Below, piece after piece: positions 58,915-64,000 of a stretch of DNA of 64,000 bases. The notes beneath the pieces are model-generated. The model saw only the letters and a program-made list of their open reading frames with translations. It did no database searches and was not told the DNA's origin. The position numbers and the translations under genes are program-made. Every line of letters starts with the position of its first letter. Positions within the stretch are counted from its first letter, which is position 1. The stretch covers positions 659,959-723,958 of the forward strand of contig NW_021167087.1 in NCBI RefSeq assembly GCF_003711515.1, written 5' to 3'. The DNA is from Sodiomyces alkalinus F11. Its lineage: Eukaryota; Ascomycota; Sordariomycetes; Glomerellales; Plectosphaerellaceae.

Positions 58915-59675
58915 TGGGGATTGGGGCTTTTAGGTTTTGAGATGGAAGAGAGGTGGACGATACGAGGGAGGAGAGGTTGATGATACGAGGGAGGAGAGGG
59001 GATTACCAATCGGGGACTTTTGTCTGCATGCGAGATGCGACAATGCAAACAAACATGCGACGTCAAAGTAAGCTCGGCATGCATACAACGTATATATAGT
59101 ACTTACTAATTACCGAGCACCCTAGCCAGGCCCATGACATCCATCCCCTAACTCGGCCCAAATGGGACTACCATGGGGGATGAGTTATGTACTTACAGTG
59201 TACCTATCATCTATGTTTTGACAAGTACGGCGCACGAAAGGCGCAAGTTGCGGCGCTTGGCGCAATGACGAAGGCATGAAATGAGGACCGACTGACCGAC
59301 CCTCATCATCTTTTTAGTTCTTTTCAACAGCATTTGCAAAGTAAACATCCTCTCTCCCGTGTCCTCATCGGCCCTCCTAACGACTCTGATTCGCTTGATC
59401 CGCTTGATCCACTCGATTCCGCCGTTCGCCAAGGACGGATCCAGGGCCGCAAATTTTCAACTTCGCGTTATTCCCGCTCGTGCCGTCGCACGTAATTCGT
59501 AATCGATATTGTCTCTCCTCTTCTCCCTCTCTGCTTATTTCTTGGTGCTCCCCTCGAGCTCTCCCAACCTGCACGGAGACAAAATGGGGGTCATCTTCTC
59601 GTTAACATTACATTGACGCAAGCGTACGTCCTACTGTAACTGCTGCGCCGCTCGCCCTGTCTCTCCCAACCTAGC
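58915..59675. other. Gap before the DHA1 transporter
   Basis: 3' flank of the membrane-protein gene (duplicated ATACGAGGGAGGAGAGG near 58959-58998) and promoter of the transporter. No gene is seen. Confidence 0.5.
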
Positions 59676-61742
59676 ATGCCATCCCCCGACGGATGCCCAT
59701 GGGAAAGTGCCGGCCATGTGAAACACCAGCCTGTCAGATCTTCTGCCGGTCCCTCGCAGCCACAGAGCATCGACGAGTCAACCCCCATAACGTACCGTTA
59801 CCTTACCTTCGACACCGACCTCCCCACGCCATACACGGCCGCCCTGGACCCAGACGACGCCCGCGCCGCCCTCCCGCCGCAGCCCGACCTCACCAAGCTC
59901 GGCTGCCCCCAGAGATGGCCATCGCACCGCAAAAACATCATCCTGGCCCTGGCGTGCGCCGCCACCTTCCTCACCGCCTACTCGTCCGGGTCCTACGCGC
60001 CGCCCGTGCCGGCCATGGCCGAGGACCTGGGCGCCAGCGAGCTCGCCACGGTGGCGGGCATCACGACGTTCTGCGTCGGGTTCGCGCTGGCGCCGATGGT
60101 GCTGGCGCCCCTCTCCGAGGTGTACGGGCGGCGGCCGGTGCTGGTGGCGTCGGGGCTGGTGTACGTGGCGTTCCAGGCGGTGTGCTCGGTCATGCCGGGC
60201 CTGGCGGGGATGCTGGTGGCGCGGCTGCTGGTGGGGACGGGGGGGTCGGTGTTTAGCTCGGTCACGGGCGGGGTGATTGCGGATGTGTGGGCCAAGGAGG
60301 ACCGGAATGGGCCCATGGCGCTTTTTAGCGGCGCGGTGCTGGGGGGGACGGGGATGGGCCCGCTTGTGGCGTCGGTTATGATGGAGAGGATTGGGGGTGC
60401 GGGTGGGGACGGGACGTTGGCGTGGCAGTGGGTGTTTTGGCACCAGGTCATCGCCGGGACGGTTCTGCTGGTCGGGTTGGTGTTTTGGCTGAGCGAGACG
60501 CGCGGGTCTGTCCTCTTATCGCGGAAGGCCAAGACGCTGAATCGCTGGTATGAACGGCTTGAGGAGGAGGCCGGTGCTTATGGTGTTTGGGTAGAGGAGG
60601 ACGAAGGAAAAGAAGAAATAGAAACAGAAAAAGAAGAAGCAGAAGCAGAAGCAGAAGAACACGAAGAAAAGGAGATTGTCGACGCGAGGGAAGCATCTCC
60701 GGAGGGTACCGTCGTCTCGGATTCCGAGCCGGAGGAGAAGATGAACACGCCCATGAGCGACGACGACGACAGCGCTGGCACTACCAACAGTCATGTCCCT
60801 TCTCTCACCCCGCGCCGACGACTCGTACGCCTGCGGTGGACAGTCAAGGAAGACGAGGAGCGCGCATCCCTGACCGAGCTGATGAAGACGTCCGTAACGC
60901 GGCCCTTCCACCTCCTCTTCACCGAGCCGACCGTCTTCTCCTTCTCGCTCTGGTGCGCCTTCGCCTGGGCCGTGCTGTACTGCCAGTTCGGCAGCATCTC
61001 CCTCGCCTTCGCCCGCCGGCGCGCCTTCGGCATCGAGCAGTCGGGCTACTTCTTCGGCGCCATCACGGCCGGGTCCGCCGTCGCCACCGCCGTCGCCGTT
61101 GCCCAGGACCGGCTCCTCCTCCTTCCCCAGTGGCGCGCCGACCTCCCACCTCCCGAAGGCGGTGCCGTCTCGGCCTCCTTCTGGCGTGTCGTCCGCCGTC
61201 GCTTCCCCGCCGAGGCGCCCGAGTGCCGGCTCTATTTCACCTGCGTCACCGCGTGTTTCCTCCCCGCGGGCCTCTTCCTCTTCGGCTTCACCGTCCGCCC
61301 GGACGTCCACTGGGTGGCGCCCGCGGCGGGGATCTTCCTGGCTACGTGGGGGATCTACTCCGTCTACCTGGCCACCTTCAACTACTTCGCGGACATCTAT
61401 CACAAGTACGCGTCGTCGGCTCTCGCGGCCCAGTCGTGCTGTCGGAACCTGCTTGGCGGGGCCTTCCCTCTGGTCACCGGCGCGCTGATCCGGAATCTTG
61501 GCGAGGAGAGGGCTGGGTCGTTGCTGGGCGGCATTGCTGCGGGGCTTACTTTGATACCTTGGGCTCTGGTCTTTTTTGGAGAGACGATCCGGTCGAAGAG
61601 CAGGTTTGCTATTGTGAGTTTCTTCCCCCCAGGTGTCGTCGTCGTTTACTGTGCATATATATTCTCAGAGGAGGACGCTAATTCTGGTGACGACGCAGTC
61701 CCTGGAACGACAAGGGTGATCCCATTCCCTTTGAGGGCTTAA
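59676..61742 (+). CDS. MFS transporter, DHA1-type (drug/polyamine antiporter-like)
   Basis: Read as one exon it gives 688 residues. The N-terminal tail of about 80 residues is followed by helices with SSGSYAPPVPAMAEDLG, APLSEVYGRRPVLVAS (MFS signature between helices 2 and 3), ARLLVGTGGSVFSSVTGGVI and GMGPLVASVMMERIGG, typical of fungal 12-helix drug:H+ antiporters at the plasma membrane. The central loop after helix 6 is unusually long and acidic, with about 30 Glu-rich residues. The second half starts near TRPFHLLFTEPTVFSFS and includes NYFADIYHKYASSALAAQS. A possible 55-nt intron (61614-61668, GTGAGT...CTCAG) near the end would shorten the gene to 61719 and replace the last residues. Substrate unknown. 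Confidence 0.88.
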   Translation: MPSPDGCPWESAGHVKHQPVRSSAGPSQPQSIDESTPITYRYLTFDTDLPTPYTAALDPDDARAALPPQPDLTKLGCPQRWPSHRKNIILALACAATFLTAYSSGSYAPPVPAMAEDLGASELATVAGITTFCVGFALAPMVLAPLSEVYGRRPVLVASGLVYVAFQAVCSVMPGLAGMLVARLLVGTGGSVFSSVTGGVIADVWAKEDRNGPMALFSGAVLGGTGMGPLVASVMMERIGGAGGDGTLAWQWVFWHQVIAGTVLLVGLVFWLSETRGSVLLSRKAKTLNRWYERLEEEAGAYGVWVEEDEGKEEIETEKEEAEAEAEEHEEKEIVDAREASPEGTVVSDSEPEEKMNTPMSDDDDSAGTTNSHVPSLTPRRRLVRLRWTVKEDEERASLTELMKTSVTRPFHLLFTEPTVFSFSLWCAFAWAVLYCQFGSISLAFARRRAFGIEQSGYFFGAITAGSAVATAVAVAQDRLLLLPQWRADLPPPEGGAVSASFWRVVRRRFPAEAPECRLYFTCVTACFLPAGLFLFGFTVRPDVHWVAPAAGIFLATWGIYSVYLATFNYFADIYHKYASSALAAQSCCRNLLGGAFPLVTGALIRNLGEERAGSLLGGIAAGLTLIPWALVFFGETIRSKSRFAIVSFFPPGVVVVYCAYIFSEEDANSGDDAVPGTTRVIPFPLRA

Positions 61743-62593
61743 AGGACGTTCATATGCGTTGTCACTACATAGAATATACTTTACATCGTAGTTTATTGGG
61801 GGGGAGGAGTCCATTTATGCGTTGATTAGGTTCAGGGATCGAGAGGTTTAGCATAGAATTATTGGCGGTTCTTTTTGGAGTAGAGAACGGTCTCCAGGAC
61901 GCATTAACTACATTATTTACGGTAGCTTTACAATAAAAATCCTCCGTTAACATCACTCTGATATGAAACCGTAGTAGCAATCCCAACAGATATTTTGGGT
62001 TGAGGAAGGCTATTAGAAGGCTACTAGAAGGCTACTAGAAGGTTACCAGAAGGCTACCTAGATATCATCGTCTGGATGTCACGTACAGTGAGGTCTCCTT
62101 AATTACTCCGTACTCGGCCGAGCCTTAACCACTAATGACGCAATGCACAAAACTTATGGGTACCTTAGGTACTTATATCTAGGTACCTATGTACAATGTA
62201 CACTGGACCAAATACCCCGACATATAGCCGTCCCAAGACCCAAGACCCGCCCATTTAATTACGCGACATTTTGACGCGAGGTCCAGGGTTTCGACGCGAC
62301 TCAACTCTCCCCCCCCCCGTGTCTGTCACGTCCGTTCACCGAATATCGGGGACATAATTACCAGCTACCCTCCCGTCCTAGTCCCCCTTTCACTTCTCCC
62401 CATTCTCTCTATATTCCTGTCCCTGCTCCCATACCTTAATACCTTCTTCATCTTTTACCTTTTACACGACTAGCTGGGAGCATCTACCTCTGTGTGGTTA
62501 TTGCAGTACCCCTACCCTGTGTTTGTCCTCCTTTGTTGCTGTGTCTTTTGGTCCTTCGTTCGTTGGTGTTGGTCATTCTCCTCAGAACTCAGC
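61743..62593. other. Gap upstream of MSH6 with tandem repeat and palindromic words
   Basis: Holds the 11-nt tandem repeat at 62005-62059, TACTCCGTAC at 62104-62113, TACCTTAGGTA at 62161-62171 and a CT-rich leader before MSH6. No gene is seen. Confidence 0.5.
62005..62059. repeat. Five 11-nt tandem units GAAGGCTACTA
   Basis: Units at 62005, 62016, 62027, 62038 and 62049. Units two and three are identical; the others differ by one to three bases, and the last has one extra base. Confidence 0.85.
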
Positions 62594-64000
62594 ATGGCTG
62601 AACATCGATCTCCTTCGGTACGGACACCGGGGCCTGCCAAAACCCCTTCGGGCAGCACCCAACGATCCATCACCAGCTTCTTTTCAAAACCTGCTTCCTC
62701 CTCTTCCGCTAAACCCAAACCACCTCCTTCCGCGTCCACCACCACCACCACCGCTGCCACTCCTACTCCCGCTCCTCGTAGCGGTCCACGAGCTCGAGGC
62801 CTCAAAGACTCGACCACCACATTCAATTCGAAAACCAATGCGCGTGCCATGAACCGACGATCGTCCACTTTGACCCCCGTCCCGAGTAGCGACGTACTCG
62901 AACCCCCCAGCAGCTCCCAGGAGAACATGGATCTGGACGGCGTCAACGTCAAGGTAGAGAACGGCCACGACATGCCCCCGCCCCTTACGCCTGCTGAACT
63001 GCCTCCCCGCCAGACTGCTGCTGCTGCTGCTGGACTTGGAGCTGCCTCTGCCTTGCCTAGCAGCCCTTCTCGGAAGGTATGTGGTTTCTCTGTGTCTTCC
63101 CCCTCTCTTTCCTTTTTCTTTCCTTCTCTTGATCCACCACGGATGCCAACTTCCATCTCCAACAGACTAAAAAGGCAATCAACTATGCCGAATCTTCCGA
63201 CGACGACGAAGATCCTTTCGAAGCCCTCGAATCCTCTCGCAACCGTCGACGCGGGAGGTCCCGCATCATCGTACCAGATGACGAAGACGACGATGTCTAT
63301 GATGCTGCCGCTGAGCCGGTAGACGAAGATGAGGGTACGATATGTTCCTCTTATTCGCCAATGGGGGCCAAGTAGTCGGTAGAGATACAGTGTGCACTCT
63401 TGCTAACACGAACGACGCAGACGTGGCAGAATTCGTCGTGTCGGACGAGTCAGATGACGAAGCCTCTTCAAGGAAGCGGAAACGTCCCGCCAAGAAGACG
63501 GCCGCCCCACGAAAGAGAGTTGCCTCGAGCGCTCTTGACGTCCCAACCCCCGTCCGCATGGTCGATGATCTCGAGGGCCAAGATGGGGACGACGAAGAGT
63601 TGCCTCCCCCATCCACTGCTCAGCAATGGCGCTTTGATCCCAATGCCCCTCCCTCGCTCACGACCAGGGCCCTCCGTCCGCCTCCCCTCCGCACCACTTC
63701 ATCGTCCTCCACGGGAAAGCAGAAGGCTCACACTTCAGAGCCTCAAGAACGCTATCCCTGGTTGGCCAACATCACCGACATCAACCGAAACCCTCCCGGC
63801 CACCCCGACTACGACCCCGGCACCATCTACGTCCCCCCGGCCCAGTGGAACAAGTTCTCCCCCTTCGAGAAGCAGTACTGGGCGATCAAACAGAAGCTCT
63901 GGGATACCGTCGTCTTCTTCAAGAAGGGCAAATTCTACGAGCTGTACGAGAACGACGCCACCATCGGCCATCAGCTCTTCGACCTGAAGATGACCGACCG
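62594..64000 (+). CDS. MSH6: DNA mismatch repair protein Msh6 (5' part, runs off window)
   Basis: Exons 62594-63076, 63166-63334 and 63421 to the window end give about 410 residues; the gene continues past 64000. Msh6 pairs with Msh2 (MutS-alpha) to recognise base mismatches and small loops in the nucleus. Residues 23-30, QRSITSFF, are a perfect PCNA-binding PIP box. A long disordered, Ser/Pro- then acidic/basic-rich region follows. The MutS domain I begins near [20 protein letters not shown] and includes FYELYE with Phe389 and Glu391, the Phe-X-Glu pair that wedges into mismatched DNA. Introns have GTATGT/GTACGA donors and CAACAG/ACGCAG acceptors. Confidence 0.95.

Noticed and set aside
60516..61403. 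295-codon minus-strand frame over the DHA1 transporter
   Set aside because: Antisense shadow in GC-rich coding DNA; the polyphenylalanine end is just the Glu-rich loop read backwards.
1..64000. Secondary-metabolite cluster, CRISPR array, dispersed 5S rRNA
   Set aside because: No PKS, NRPS, terpene synthase or P450 was seen; CRISPR is not expected in a eukaryote and no spaced repeats occur; no 5S-like sequence was recognised.

Overview
This window reads as nuclear DNA of a filamentous ascomycete, most likely a Sordariomycete; I cannot name the species. The reasons are many short spliceosomal introns (about 50-230 nt, GT...AG, with CTAAC/CTGAC-like branch sites), widely spaced genes on both strands, pyrimidine-rich leaders, an intron-bearing tRNA-Cys, and Pezizomycotina-type genes (AA9 polysaccharide monooxygenase, a Ste6-type ABC exporter, a DUF1748 protein). 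I placed exon borders by hand from splice signals and reading frame, and each multi-exon model given here sums to an open frame.

Layout. 1-9.6 kb: a polyQ/polyH protein running off the left edge (-), tRNA-Cys (-), a 1-Cys peroxiredoxin (-) and a FATP/Fat1-type acyl-CoA synthetase (-). 9.6-17.6 kb: the GPI-transamidase subunit PIG-S/Gpi17 (+), an alpha/beta hydrolase (+) and a patatin-like lipase (+). 17.6-31.2 kb: a 4.2 kb gene-poor stretch, a sugar/polyol MFS transporter (+), a secreted AA9 LPMO (-) and pyruvate kinase (-). 31.2-45.5 kb: a DUF1748 miniprotein (+), an Atg28-like coiled-coil protein (-), the WD40 protein DCAF7/An11 (+), a quinone oxidoreductase (-) and the elongation factor Spt5 (+). 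45.5-64 kb: a small element with inverted-repeat ends, a fungal protein with C-terminal repeats (+), the PBDC1/Chp1 homologue (+), a Ste6-like ABC transporter (+), a single-pass membrane protein (+), a DHA1-type MFS transporter (+) and the 5' end of MSH6 (+), cut by the right edge.

There is no operon logic and no biosynthetic gene cluster. Most genes are housekeeping functions (glycolysis, transcription elongation, mismatch repair, GPI anchoring, lipid metabolism) mixed with accessory transport and plant-polymer degradation. The divergent pairs FATP/PIG-S, pyruvate kinase/DUF1748, Atg28-like/DCAF7 and QOR/Spt5 share upstream regions.

The least explained signals are non-coding: two recurrent short near-palindromic words (TACCTNAGGTA/TACCTAGGTA and GTACTCCGTAC) found almost only between genes, a 164-bp element with 35-nt imperfect inverted ends flanked by TA, and a cluster of tRNA-like and hairpin sequence downstream of the Ste6-like gene. 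I found no clear new multi-gene system.
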